From positions 4,092,001 to 4,156,000 of the forward strand of contig NZ_JAKUKA010000001.1 of NCBI RefSeq assembly GCF_023156195.1: a stretch of 64,000 nt of DNA, written 5' to 3'. Both the position numbers and the translations under genes were made by a program. The stretch is from Chitinophaga sedimenti. GTDB taxonomy: Bacteria; Bacteroidota; Bacteroidia; Chitinophagales; Chitinophagaceae. The notes beneath the pieces are model-generated. The model made no database searches. It was not told where the DNA came from and saw nothing but the letters and a program-made list of their open reading frames with translations. Below are positions 39,454 through 49,834 of the stretch, one piece after another. Position 1 is the first letter of the stretch. Each line of letters begins with the position of its first letter.

Positions 39454-40987
39454 ATGAAAAGAACGATACTCCTGGCGATTGCCATGGCGGGCGTCCTCTC
39501 CTCCTATGCCCAGGCCCGGTTACTGGTGAATGCGCATGCACCCAAAGAAACCATCAGCAAACACATTTATGGTCACTTTTCGGAACACCTGGGTCGTTGT
39601 ATTTACGACGGTTTTTGGGTGGCCGACTCCATGCAGGTAAATAAAAAAGACCGCATCCGGCTGGATGTGGTGGAAGCCCTGAAAAAGATCAAGGTGCCCA
39701 ACCTCCGCTGGCCCGGCGGCTGTTTTGCCGACGAATATCATTGGCGCGACGGGATCGGCCCACGCGAGAACCGCCCGAAAATGATCAATTCATCATGGGG
39801 TAACGTGACCGAAGACAACAGCTTTGGCACCCACGAGTTCCCGGAGCTGTGCAGCCTTATTGGTTGCGATCCGTACATCAGCGCCAATGTGGGTAGCGGC
39901 ACAGTACAGGAAATGAACAACTGGGTAGAATACCTGAATTTCGACGGACTGAGCCCGCTGACAGACCTACGCAGGAAAAATGGCCGTGATAAGCCCTGGG
40001 GCGTGCAGTTCTGGGGGTGGGTAACGAAAGCTGGGGCTGCGGCGGTAATATGACGCCGGAGTACTATGCAGGCGAATACCGTCGTTACGCCACCTTCTGT
40101 AAAAATTATCCCGGTGCGCGGCTGAAAAAGATCGCTTCCGGTGCGAACAGCAATGATTACCGCTGGACCGAAGTACTGATGCGCGACATTCCACTGGGCC
40201 AGATGTGGGGCATTTCGCTGCATCATTATACGATTCCTAAAAACTGGGGCGATAAAGGCTCCGCCACGCAGTTCGATGAACGCGAATACTTCTCGGCGCT
40301 GAAAAGCTGCCTGGAAATGGAAAACCTCATCAATCGCCATTCCACCATCATGGACAAATACGACCCAAATAAACGCGTTGCCCTCGTGGTAGACGAATGG
40401 GGCATCTGGACAAACGTGGAGCCCGGTACCAACGGCGCCTTCCTGTATCAGCAAAACAGTATGCGAGACGCGATTATTGCAGGTACTACGCTCAATATTT
40501 TTAACAACCATGCCGACCGTGTAAAAATGGCGGAACTGGCGCAAACGGTAAATGTGCTGCAGGCGGTAATCCTTACGAAAGGTCGCCAGATGTTACTGAC
40601 ACCTACCTACCACATTTTTGACCTGTACAAAGTGCACCAGGACGCGAAACTGTTGCCGGTACAGTTGTCGGCACCCGACTATGGCACCGGTAATGATAAA
40701 CTGTCTGCGGTAAACGCATCTGCATCGCAGGATGCATCGGGCGCTATCCATATTTCCTTTGTCAATATTGATCCGAATAAAGAAGTGACGATCCGCACAG
40801 CATTGAGCGGCGCAACCTGGAAAACCATCACCGGCCAGGTGCTGACTTCAGGCAGGTTCACGGACATCAATACCTTTGAGAAACCGGATGCGATCGTGCC
40901 GGCAGTATTTAAAGGCGCGAAAAAGAGGGAGATGAACTGGTGGTAACGCTACCGAAGTTATCAGTAGTAGTATTGGAGTTGAAATAG
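39454..40987 (+). CDS. Alpha-N-arabinofuranosidase, GH51 (two frameshifts)
   Basis: About 511 residues with a signal peptide (LLAIAMAGVLSSYAQA). It removes terminal alpha-L-arabinose from plant polysaccharides. The acid/base glutamate is in GNESWGCGG and the nucleophile glutamate in LVVDEWGIW; NLRWPGGCFADEYHW is a further GH51 mark. One base is missing near 40016, right before the acid/base motif. Another is missing near 40925; restoring it replaces the premature end by GDELVVTLPKLSVVVLELK, the usual C-terminal strand, with stop at 40987. It stands alone with its own promoter and terminator. Confidence 0.93.
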
Positions 40988-41005
40988 TAACCATATCAAC
41001 ATAAG

Positions 41006-41041
41006 AAAAAAGCCCGCTCCTTGATTGGAACGGGCTTTTTT
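41006..41041. terminator. Bidirectional terminator after GH51
   Basis: AAAAAGCCCG..CC and GG..CGGGCTTTTT form a stem around a 6-base loop, with A and T runs on both sides. It separates GH51 from the converging YceI operon. Confidence 0.85.
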
Positions 41042-41061
41042 ATATCATATACCTTTTCAGA

Positions 41062-41463
41062 TTACGCTTCGGGCGCTGATTTAAAGAACAGCGGCTTCAG
41101 GGTGTACCAGCCCAGCGCAGGGAAAAAGTGCATCGGGATCGTAAGACCGAGGAATAACTCGGGCATTTCGATGTCCAATGGCAGCCTGTGCGAGATGGGG
41201 CCTAAAAGCGAAGCGAAAGTAAGAATGGTAAAAATCAGATTGAATACTGGTTCTGTCCGTTGTTTCAACAGTTTATGCAGGAGCCAGTAACCAATAGCCG
41301 CCAGCAATGTACCGCCGATACAGGTGATGAACATGCCCGCGGTAGTAACTACCGTCGGAAATTCGCCCGCTGTATTTTCGGCGTATAACTTGGCATATAC
41401 CATAGAGGCTACACCTGCGAGTACACCGGAAAGAATTGCCAGCAACAAAAGTTTCTTAAACAT
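41062..41463 (-). CDS. Hypothetical four-helix membrane protein of the YceI operon
   Basis: A 133-residue protein with four hydrophobic helices (residues about 5-25, 38-62, 73-92, 103-122). It has a periplasmic-looking loop after helix 1. I do not recognise the family. It starts 11 bases after the second YceI gene and ends at a terminator, so it belongs to the same operon. It is intact. Confidence 0.7.
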   Translation of the reverse strand: MFKKLLLLAILSGVLAGVASMVYAKLYAENTAGEFPTVVTTAGMFITCIGGTLLAAIGYWLLHKLLKQRTEPVFNLIFTILTFASLLGPISHRLPLDIEMPELFLGLTIPMHFFPALGWYTLKPLFFKSAPEA

Positions 41464-41473
41464 GCACTAAAAT

Positions 41474-42007
41474 TTATTTGGTAACAGGAACAGATACTTC
41501 CAGTTTGATGTCGTTAGACACATCGCCACCGGCTTCGCCGATTTTGAATTCGGTGCGGTTTACCGTAAACGTACCTGCAAATACACCGCCATTGCCTGCT
41601 TTCTTAAACGTGAAAGGCAGCGTGATGGCCTTCTTAACACCATGCATCTCGAGTGTGCCTTGTGCCTGGTAACCGGCGCCTGCTTTTACAATTTTAGAGG
41701 AAGTAAAGGTAATGTTCGGATATTTACCTGCATCGAACCAATCGGTGCCTTTGGCGTGTTTGTTCATCATCGCGTTGCCGGTATTGATGGAGGCAACGGG
41801 AATAGTAACGTTGAATTTAGAAGCGTTGAGGTTATTCTCGTCAAAGCTGATCGTACCCTTAAGCTCTTTGAATATACCTGCTGCTTCCCCTGCCGTAAAC
41901 TTAACGGAATAACCGCCGGCAATCTTCCAATCTATCCCCGCTACCGGTTTGAAGGCGCTGGCCGCTACCGCGATCACGAGCGCTACTGCATAAAATAACC
42001 TCTTCAT
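41474..42007 (-). CDS. YceI family periplasmic protein, second copy
   Basis: A 177-residue lipocalin-like beta-barrel with a signal peptide (VALVIAVAASAFKPVAG). YceI marks: the long amphipathic strands, NTGNAMMNKHAKGTDWFDAG and GTLEMHGVKKAITLPF. The family binds isoprenoid or amide lipids in the periplasm; no catalytic residue is known. It lies 20 bases after the first YceI gene and differs well from it, so it is an old duplication. Confidence 0.9.
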   Translation of the reverse strand: MKRLFYAVALVIAVAASAFKPVAGIDWKIAGGYSVKFTAGEAAGIFKELKGTISFDENNLNASKFNVTIPVASINTGNAMMNKHAKGTDWFDAGKYPNITFTSSKIVKAGAGYQAQGTLEMHGVKKAITLPFTFKKAGNGGVFAGTFTVNRTEFKIGEAGGDVSNDIKLEVSVPVTK

Positions 42008-42027
42008 AAATTCTTTGTTTTTAAAAA

Positions 42028-42597
42028 TTAGCCTTTAATGAACTCGGTGTCGGCTTCGATTTTAACTACATCGCTCAGCATCGCTTCGGGCATACCGGGA
42101 GCAACACCAAAATCAGAACGTTTGAAAGAACCGGTTACTTTGAAACCAGCGATTTCTTTTTTGTTCATCGGGTGAGTAGCAGTACCAACCAGTTCAGCTT
42201 TCAGTACAACGGGTTTAGTAACACCGTGGAAAGTCAGCTCACCAGCTACATCATAAGTTTTAGCACCCGTTTTTTTGAAGGTAGTGCTTTTAAAAGCAAT
42301 CGCGTTGTATTTAGTAGCATCCAGCATGTCTTCTTTCTGAAGGTGTGCATCACGCTGAGCATTATCGGTGTTGATGTTGGCAACTTCCGCTTTGATTTCG
42401 ATGGTGGCATCGGTGAAATCAGCTTTGGAAGAAGTAATGGTAGCGTCGGTATTTTTGAAAGAACCATGGAATTCGTTAACACCATAGTGTACCAGGCTGA
42501 AGCCTACGCGTGAGTGTGCGGCATCCAGTTTCCAGGTTTGTGCAAAAGCGGATACGGAAAAAATCAAGCCTGCTGCAATAAATGTAATCTTCTTCAT
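42028..42597 (-). CDS. YceI family periplasmic protein, first copy
   Basis: A 189-residue YceI protein with a signal peptide (FIAAGLIFSVSAFAQ). Marks: WKLDAAHSRVGFSLVHYGVN, NTDNAQRDAHLQKEDMLDA and GELTFHGVTKPVVLKAEL. It is the first gene of a three-gene operon and is divergent from an HxlR-type regulator; in Bacteroidota YceI genes are often controlled by such neighbours. The intergenic region contains a small palindrome that may bind the regulator. Confidence 0.92.
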   Translation of the reverse strand: MKKITFIAAGLIFSVSAFAQTWKLDAAHSRVGFSLVHYGVNEFHGSFKNTDATITSSKADFTDATIEIKAEVANINTDNAQRDAHLQKEDMLDATKYNAIAFKSTTFKKTGAKTYDVAGELTFHGVTKPVVLKAELVGTATHPMNKKEIAGFKVTGSFKRSDFGVAPGMPEAMLSDVVKIEADTEFIKG

Positions 42598-42640
42598 TTT
42601 CGTTTTTTAAAATTTAGGTAGTGTGAATAATTGTAAATTT

Positions 42641-42657
42641 AGTTACCTTTAGTAACT
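42641..42657. promoter_or_regulatory. Palindrome between YceI and HxlR genes
   Basis: AGTTAC-N5-GTAACT is a perfect 6-bp inverted repeat in the 118-base gap between the divergent genes; a related AGTAACTA lies at 42719-42726, over the HxlR start. HxlR regulators bind palindromes with GTA/TAC arms, so this is a candidate operator. Confidence 0.5.
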
Positions 42658-42715
42658 CAAAGCTATTTAATAACTCGATTACCACCAAGAAGGAACTGAA
42701 CTAAACCTTGGTATC

Positions 42716-43147
42716 ATGATAGTAACTAATACTGAAAATCAAGAACTTACAATCGAAAATAAAATTGACAAAGTTTTCGATATGGAGCATTGCGAAAGTG
42801 CGTTATGCCCGATTAAAGACGTGCTGGCGCATCTTGGCGATAAGTGGTCCATCTTTACCATCCGGCGTTAGGCCAGGTAAAGGTGGCCCGGTTTAACGAA
42901 CTTAAAAAGCAGGTAACCGGTATTTCCCAGCGCATGCTCACTGTTACCCTCCGCTCGCTGGAGGAAAATGGCCTGGTATCGCGTCAACTGTTCCCGGAAA
43001 TACCTCCGCGGGTGGAGTATACGCTTACTTCCTCTCGGCCACAGCTTATTGGGACAGATGCTGCAATTGTCCGAATGGGCCGTGTTGCACCGCGACGAAA
43101 TAGAAGACGCCAGGAAAAGCTTTAAAGAAAAGAAGCTGGTTTTCTGA
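42716..43147 (+). CDS. HxlR-family transcriptional regulator (two compensating indels)
   Basis: About 143 residues. The motif CPIKDVLAHLGDKWSIFTI includes the conserved Cys of redox-responsive HxlR/YodB regulators; the wing is VTGISQRMLTVTLRSLEENG and PRVEYTLT. One base is missing near 42869 (restored FTIRRLGQVKVARFNEL), and one extra T near 43032 hides PLGHSLLGQMLQLSEW and the C-terminus KEKKLVF, with stop at 43147. The gene is divergent from the YceI operon and likely controls it, perhaps in response to oxidative or electrophile stress. Confidence 0.85.
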
Positions 43148-43364
43148 TATCATAAGCTGGTTCCAAGGTTTTTCCTTCCCGAAAACATCACTGCATATTA
43201 CGGCAACGGCGTGTCGCAGGTTGCCCGTACGAGGCGTATCTGATACTTTTTCACGCTGCCAACCAACTGTTTACGCCTCATCATATCCCAAATATAACGA
43301 GTTTGGGAATTACAACATGCACCTGCGCACAAATACCAAACAACATCCATGATATTTACATAAA

Positions 43365-43398
43365 AAGAAAAGGCCTGCCTTATACGGCGGGCCTTTTC
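43365..43398. terminator. Terminator of the M13 peptidase gene
   Basis: AAAAGGCCTGCC and GGCGGGCCTTTT form a stem with loop TTATAC and A/T tails on both sides. It may also stop HxlR transcription. Confidence 0.8.
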
Positions 43399-43415
43399 GT
43401 AAGGTTATTTTTTTC

Positions 43416-45442
43416 TTACCAGATCACTACACGCTGTGCTTCCGGCAATACCATTTTATCGCCAGGTTTGCAACCCCATGCATCCGAAAACTCGGCCAAG
43501 TGCGGTAACGGACCATTGATCCTCTCGCGGGCGGGAGAGTGCGGATCGGTCTGGATCTGGTTGCGCAGCGCCGCCTCAGTTATGTTGGCGTGCCAAACCT
43601 GCGCCCAGCCCAGGAAGAAGCGTTGTTTCCAGGTATATCCCTCAATCGGTGCAGGTTCGCCCTTACCTTCGAATGATTTTTTCAGTGCATAGTAAGCCAG
43701 CGTAAGGCCACCCAGGTCCGCGATGTTTTCGCCGATGGTGAGCGCACCGTTTACTTTAAAGCCAGGCAGTACTTCAATACCGCTGAAGTAGTTGATGTAT
43801 TTGGCCGACAGCGAATCAAAGTTTTTGCGGTCGTCTTCTGTCCACCAGTTCTGGAGGTTACCCTCTGCATCGAACTGCGACCCCGGTCATCGAAGCCGTG
43901 TGAAAACTCATGGCCGATTACCGCGATGATACCGCCGTAGTTGATAGCGTCATCCGCATCGGGATTGAAGAACGGCGGCTGCAGGATACCTGCGGGGAAC
44001 ACTACTTCGTTGTTCAGCGGGTTGTAGTACGCGTTTACCGTCTGCGGCGTCATCAGCCATTCCTGTTTGTCTACCGGTTTACCGATTTTTTCCACCGCTT
44101 CTTTATGGCGGTACATGGCAGCATTCACGACGTTTTCCACCAGTTTACCTGGTTGGATATCGATGGTGGAATAGTCTTTCCATTTATCGGGATAACCAAT
44201 TTTGTAGGTGAAGGCTGCGAGCTTTTTGTGCGCCATTTTCTTGGTATCGTCGCTCATCCAGGTCAGCTGATCTACGCGCTGACCATATACGGCACGCACG
44301 TTTTCGATCATTTCTGATACTTTCTGTTTAGATGATTCGGGGAAGTATTTTTTTGCGAACAGTTTGCCCAGCGGCATGCCCATGACACCGTCGGTAGAGC
44401 GGATAGCACGGTCTACGCGGGGACGCTGCGCTTTGGTGCCGCGCATAACGGTCGCGAAAAAGCGGAAGTTTTCGTCGTCCAGCTGTTTGGGCAGGAAGCC
44501 GGCGAAATGCGTCAGCAGCTGCCAGCGGCTCCAGGTTTTCAGCGTTTCGATCGGTGTGCTTTTCAACAGGGCGTTCGTGTTTTGCAGGTACGCCTTGTTC
44601 TGGATGATCACCGAATCGGATTTAATTCCCTGCACGCTGGCAAAGATATTCCAATCGAAATCCGGCATCAGCTGGTTCAGTTCCCCGTAAGCTGCTTTGT
44701 TATAGGTTTTAACCGGGTCGCGCAGTTCCACGTTGGTGAGTTGCAGTTTCGCCAGTTTGTTTTCAAATTCAAGTACGGTTTTACCGGCATTTGCATCTTT
44801 GAAACCAGCCAGCCTGAACATTTTGTCCACGTGTTGTACAAATTCCTGGCGAACTTTCTCCGTGGCTTCGTCAGTGCGGTCGTAATAACTTCTTTCACCA
44901 AGGCTCAGTCCATCCTGCCCCTGGTACAGTGCGTTTACCTTACTGTTTTTCAGATCGCCTTCCACACCCAGTCCGGCTACAGTAGAGATGCCAAAAGGCT
45001 GCATTTCACCCGATACTTTTACCCAGTCTTTCAGGGTTTTGATCCCGGCGATTTTAGCCAGATACGGCTGCAGTGGCGTCATCCCACGCTTTTCAATGGC
45101 AGCGGAATCTAAAAATGATTTGTAATAATCGGCGATCTGTTGTTCTTCGGTACCCTTTTTGAAACCAGTTTTACCAATAATTTCGAAGATGATACCTTTT
45201 AAACGTACTTCTTTGTTTTCCTTGTCCAGCACGTTAAACGCGCCCCACCGGCTGTCGGTGCCGGGCATAGGATTGTTCTTTTTCCAGTTGTTGTTGGCAA
45301 AGCCGTCGAAATCGGAGCAGGGCGACACGCCTTTATCAATCGACGTCATGTCGAAGGCGGGCGCCTTTTGTTGTGCGTGACTGGCTATTGGGGACAAGCC
45401 GGCGGCCAACGCTGTTGTAACGGTTAGAATTTTCTTATACAT
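43416..45442 (-). CDS. M13 family (neprilysin-like) zinc metallopeptidase (one frameshift)
   Basis: About 675 residues. The start is the ATG at 45442 (MYKKILTVTTALAAGLSPIA, a signal peptide), not an upstream in-frame ATG. Motifs: SPCSDFDGFANNNWKKNN at the N-terminus, PFFNPDADDAINYGG, the zinc motif VIGHEFSHGFDD, and GALTIGENIADLGGLTLAYY with the third zinc ligand. One base is missing near 43880; restoring it gives GNLQNWWTEDDRKNF and the C-terminus with stop at 43416. It cuts small peptides in the periplasm or outside the cell. Confidence 0.92.
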
Positions 45443-45564
45443 GAAGTTCAGGTTTATTGCCGCTAAAGGTATGGAAAATCCCGTTCCGCTAACCGCGGCC
45501 ATGCGCCGCTTGAAAATTTCGTACGTTTGCAGGATCATTTTTGTAGACAAACAGCTAAAAAAAT

Positions 45565-46106
45565 ATGACATTTCCGCTTGGCCTCTTCCGCTTCCTGACG
45601 ATATTCAACCTTGTTGTACTGGGTTTGTTCGCCGTAATATTTGTGGCTTCATTGCCAGCAACGGGCGTCAGCGCGTTATTTGGAATTTTGTTGCTTACAC
45701 CTGCACTGCTGCATCAACGCCGCTGCCTCGTGCTGCAACGCCACTTCCGCCAGCCCGGCCTGCCAGTAAACGCCGCTTTGCCAATGGCCATCAACCTGAG
45801 TTCAATCGGAGCATTTATCTGGGCCATCCTGGTATTATGGGAGGTGGCTAACTTCTTCCGTACCGACCCCGCCATGTTCCAGACGTTTATCAACAATACA
45901 GTCAACAGTGCACCCGATCCTGAGCAAAAGGCTATGATGCAGCGCATTGCGTATCCAACAATGCGCGCCGGCGCCATCTTTTTGGCATTCACGGCCTGAG
46001 CATTGTGCTCAATTGTATTGTATCCGTTCAATATTCCCGCCGCCTGCGCGCCGAACTGCCCGATGAAGAAAGCAGTGTTGACAGCAACGACGACGGTTCA
46101 TTTTAA
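45565..46106 (+). CDS. Hypothetical membrane protein (one frameshift)
   Basis: About 180 residues with four hydrophobic helices (residues about 8-30, 35-50, 72-95, 130-150) and a short acidic C-terminus (DEESSVDSNDDGSF). One base is missing near 45990; restoring it reads LAFHGLSIVLNCIVSVQYS. I do not recognise the family. It ends 15 bases before rarA and may be cotranscribed with it. Confidence 0.7.
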
Positions 46107-46121
46107 CCACTACAGATAAAG

Positions 46122-47393
46122 ATGCAACATTCCTCCATACCGTTGGCGGAACGACTTCGTCCCGCCACCCTGGCCGACCTCGTTGGACAGGAACATCTTA
46201 CCGGGCAGGGTAGCATCCTGCGCAGAGCCCTGGAACAGGGTAAAATCCCGTCTATGATCCTCTGGGGTCCTCCGGGTGTGGGCAAAACCACCATTGCGAA
46301 CATTGTAGCACATACCCTGAACGTACCCTTCTACACACTCAGTGCCATTGCCGCTGGTGTAAAGGAAGTGCGCGAAGTAATTGAAACTGCCAAACACCAA
46401 AGTCATGCGGTGTTGTTCATTGACGAGATTCATCGTTTTAATAAATCGCAGCAGGATGCGTTGCTGGGCGCCGTGGAAAAGGGTATTATCACCCTCATAG
46501 GCGCCACTACCGAAAATCCTTCGTTTGAAGTGAATGCGGCATTGCTGTCCCGCAGCCAGGTATATGTGCTGAAAGGTTTGGGCGAAGAGCAGCTTCATCA
46601 ACTCCTGGCGCAAGCCATGGAAAAGGACGAGTGGCTTAAAAGTCTCCATATCGAACTAAAGGAAACGGAGGCGATGTTTAACATCTCCGGCGGCGATGCA
46701 CGTAAATTGCTCAACCTGTTCGAACTGGTGGTCCAGTCACTCGGCCACGAAGACCCCATCGTGATCACGAATGAAAAAGTAATGGAGATCGCGCAACAGC
46801 GTGTAGCCATTTACGATAAGTCCGGCGAACAGCATTATGATATTATATCGGCCTTTATTAAATCCATCCGCGGCAGCGATCCGAATGGCGCGGTATACTG
46901 GCTGGCGCGCATGATCGCCGGTGGAGAAGATGTGAAGTTCATCGCGCGGCGGCTATTGATCCTTGCCTCTGAAGATATCGGCAACGCCAATCCCAATGCG
47001 CTGCTGCTGGCAACAAGTACTTTCCAGGCAGTAAGCATGATCGGCTACCCGGAGTCGCGGATCATTTTGTCGCAATGCGTAACGTACCTGGCTTCTTCGC
47101 CTAAGAGTAATGCATCGTACGAGGCCATCAACAAGGCACAATCAATGGTATCACAAAGAGGCGACCTGCCCGTGCCGATGCACATCCGCAACGCACCTAC
47201 CAAGCTGATGAAACAACAGGGGTACGGCGAGGGTTACAAATATTCCCACAGCTACGAAAATAATTTTTCCGCACAGGAATATTTGCCTGAAGCTATTGCC
47301 GGCACTAAGTTTTACAATCCCGGTAACAACCAGCGGGAAGATGAATTACGGCGTTACCTGAAAAATCTCTGGAAAGATAAATACGGTTACTGA
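46122..47393 (+). CDS. rarA: Replication-associated recombination protein A
   Basis: A 423-residue AAA+ ATPase, full length and undamaged. Walker A GPPGVGKTT, Walker B LFIDEIHRFNK, sensor GATTENPSF and the C-terminal tetramerisation region (IRNAPTKLMKQQGYGEGYKY) are typical of RarA/MgsA. It acts on stalled replication forks and gaps. Its last 7 bases overlap the end of the convergent pbpC gene. Confidence 0.95.
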   Translation: MQHSSIPLAERLRPATLADLVGQEHLTGQGSILRRALEQGKIPSMILWGPPGVGKTTIANIVAHTLNVPFYTLSAIAAGVKEVREVIETAKHQSHAVLFIDEIHRFNKSQQDALLGAVEKGIITLIGATTENPSFEVNAALLSRSQVYVLKGLGEEQLHQLLAQAMEKDEWLKSLHIELKETEAMFNISGGDARKLLNLFELVVQSLGHEDPIVITNEKVMEIAQQRVAIYDKSGEQHYDIISAFIKSIRGSDPNGAVYWLARMIAGGEDVKFIARRLLILASEDIGNANPNALLLATSTFQAVSMIGYPESRIILSQCVTYLASSPKSNASYEAINKAQSMVSQRGDLPVPMHIRNAPTKLMKQQGYGEGYKYSHSYENNFSAQEYLPEAIAGTKFYNPGNNQREDELRRYLKNLWKDKYGY

Positions 47394-49774
47394 TCCTTTT
47401 CTTTGCTCAGAATTTCAAATGCCACCTGCACCTGCTCGCCACTTTCGTCAACCAGTGTAAGCGTGTGTTTACCCGGTGCGGGCCTCACCGCCAGCTGATG
47501 GAAGTTTTCGGTGGTGTTCACAAATGTATTATCCGGTGCCAGAATATTTTCGCTTCGCGGTTGCGGTGCGTGGCGCGAAATACGGTTTCACCACGGCTGC
47601 CATCCAGTTCCAGCGGCACATAAATGCGGGCATTGGGTCTTGGGTAGATGAGCTCCATTGAATGCCCGGGCTCTTCGGCGTTATCACAGCCCGGTTTAAA
47701 AGGTGGTAAAGGTTGATATAAGTGTTTACTGCGGTAATAAAATTCCATCGCGGGCGGTAACACGAACCAGCTTTTATGCTGCATTTGCTCCGGCAATTCA
47801 CAGGCGGCGGTTACGCGGTATTGCCCGGTCGGATCAAGATGTATAAGCTGGTGGTACGGACAAACTGCCGAACGCAATCCCGCAGCCGGAACAAGCATCG
47901 AATCCACTTCTTCACAATACTGTCCTGCCCTGTAGCCGCTCTGCCGGCACACATCGATCATTTTCATTTTGGAGGATGGCATATCAAACCAACCCGAAGT
48001 ACGCAGCTGCCTGAATATTTCAAACATCACCGGCGCCGCGGTAGACACGCCAATCAGTCCCGGGCGGCCTTCACCATCAGTATTTCCCACCCACACACCG
48101 ACAACGAATTGTGGCGTTACACCAATCGCCCATCCATCCCTGAAACCGAAACTGGTGCCCGTTTTCCAGGCCACACGTTGTGAAGAGGAGAACTGTTGCC
48201 ACAACATCTCTTCCCCCGGCCGCATTACATCTTCCATTGCCTGAAAGGTGTACCAGATAGCCGCGGCGTCCAGCACACCATACGGACTTAATTTATGTTG
48301 CGATGGTCTTGTTTCCCGCAGCCGGTAGCCCGGTGCATGATAATCATCTTCATCATATTTACCATCGTTCTGTTCCATATGCAGTAGCGTACGCGCCATA
48401 CTCGCATACACGCCGCTCAGCTCCCAGAGCGTTACACCGCCGCCACCGAGTATCATCGACAATCCATAATGACTGGCAGGCTTCGAAAACGTGGTGATTC
48501 CCAATCGCTTTAATAAAGAATGAAAACGCTGAAAACGGTATTGCTGCAACATGCGCACCGCCGGAATATTCAGCGACCGTGAAAGCGCTCTGCTGGCCGG
48601 CACTGCGCCGTCGTAATCAAGGTCGAAGTTCTGCGGTGAATAGCCCGCTATCTGTGTAGGAATATCAGGGATCAGCGCATTGGGTAGTAATTGTCCGTCG
48701 CTCATCATTGCCGCATACAGCAAAGGTTTCAACGTACTGCCGGGACTACGCAATCCCCTGGATCACATCTACATAACTTTCCAGTTCGTTATTGGTGGGC
48801 GAATACACATTGCCCACATAAGCGAGTGCATTGCCCGTTTCCACATCCAGCACAATGGCCGCGGCATTATTAATCCCATTTGCCCGGAAGCCCACATGGT
48901 GGCGGGCGAGAATGTCGGTTACGTTTCTTTGCAGCGGCCCGTCAAGCGAGCTTCTTACGCGCGTATCTCCATCTTTCCCGCGTTGCTGCTGGCGGAACAG
49001 GTCCAGCAGATGCGGCGCCAGTTGCGGCAGTGCCAGCGGCTCGTCCGGAATAGGCTCCAGCTTTGCCAGCGCACAGGCAGTACTGTCAAGTTTGCCGGCC
49101 TCCCGCAATTTCTCGAGCAATGCATTTCGTTTATTCAGTAACGTATTCCGGTTACGCCCAGGATGCACCAAAGCCGGACTATTCGGCAACACCGCAAGTG
49201 CCGCCATTTCGCCCCAGGAAAGTTGCGAAGGCTTGCGCCCGTAATAGCGCCAGGATGCGGCTTCCAGTCCCACCACATTGCCGCCGAACGGCGCATTGGC
49301 TGCGTATAAAGAAAGAATTGTCTTTTTAGAATAGCGAAACTCGAGCCGCGTAGCCATCAACGTTTCCACCATCTTTTGCCAGAGGTTACGCGGTTTGTTG
49401 CGGTACAGGCGAATCACCTGCATCGTTATGGTACTGCCGCCGCTCACCACCTTGCGGCCACCGATATTCTGTTTTACGGCCCGACCCATGGCTATCGGGT
49501 CTACGCCCCAGTGATGATAGAAACGTTTGTCTTCATAGGTAGTGATACAGGCCGCAAACTTTTCCGGCACGTCTTTATCGCCCGGAAACCGCCACTGGCC
49601 ATCATTGGCAATAGCAGCGCTCAGCAACTCGCCGTTGCTGTCTTCCACCACATAAGATGTGGGCGTGACAAAAAGTTTACGCGGCAGGCAGAAATAGTAG
49701 GCAATCAGTAACAGGCCCACTATCATCAGCCGCCATTTTCTTTTTATCACCCATCGTTTCAGTCGTTCCTTCAT
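47387..49774 (-). CDS. pbpC: Penicillin-binding protein 1C (two indels)
   Basis: About 795 residues. After a cytoplasmic tail and one membrane helix (LMIVGLLLIAYYFCL) there is the glycosyltransferase domain (TTYEDKRFYHHWGVDP, GGSTITMQV), the transpeptidase with SxxK (RSPGSTLKPLLYA), SxN (SRSLN) and KTGTS, and a PBP1C C-terminal domain. One extra G near 48756 hides the link QGLRSPGST; one base is missing near 47545, after which the C-terminus reads DNTFVNTTENFHQL and stops at 47387. It lies downstream of the alpha-2-macroglobulin gene, the usual partner. The two probably form a defence pair: the macroglobulin traps proteases and PBP1C repairs peptidoglycan. Confidence 0.92.
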
Positions 49775-49783
49775 ATCTCATGT

Positions 49784-49816
49784 AAAAGCCCGTCGCTTGG
49801 GAACGACGGGCCTTTT
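49784..49816 (-). terminator. Terminator between the alpha-2-macroglobulin and pbpC genes
   Basis: AAAAGCCCGTCG and CGACGGGCCTTTT form a stem (one bulge) with T runs on the minus strand. It lies before the pbpC start, so pbpC may depend on read-through or its own promoter. Confidence 0.75.
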
Positions 49817-49834
49817 ATCTTTTACTGATGTTGA

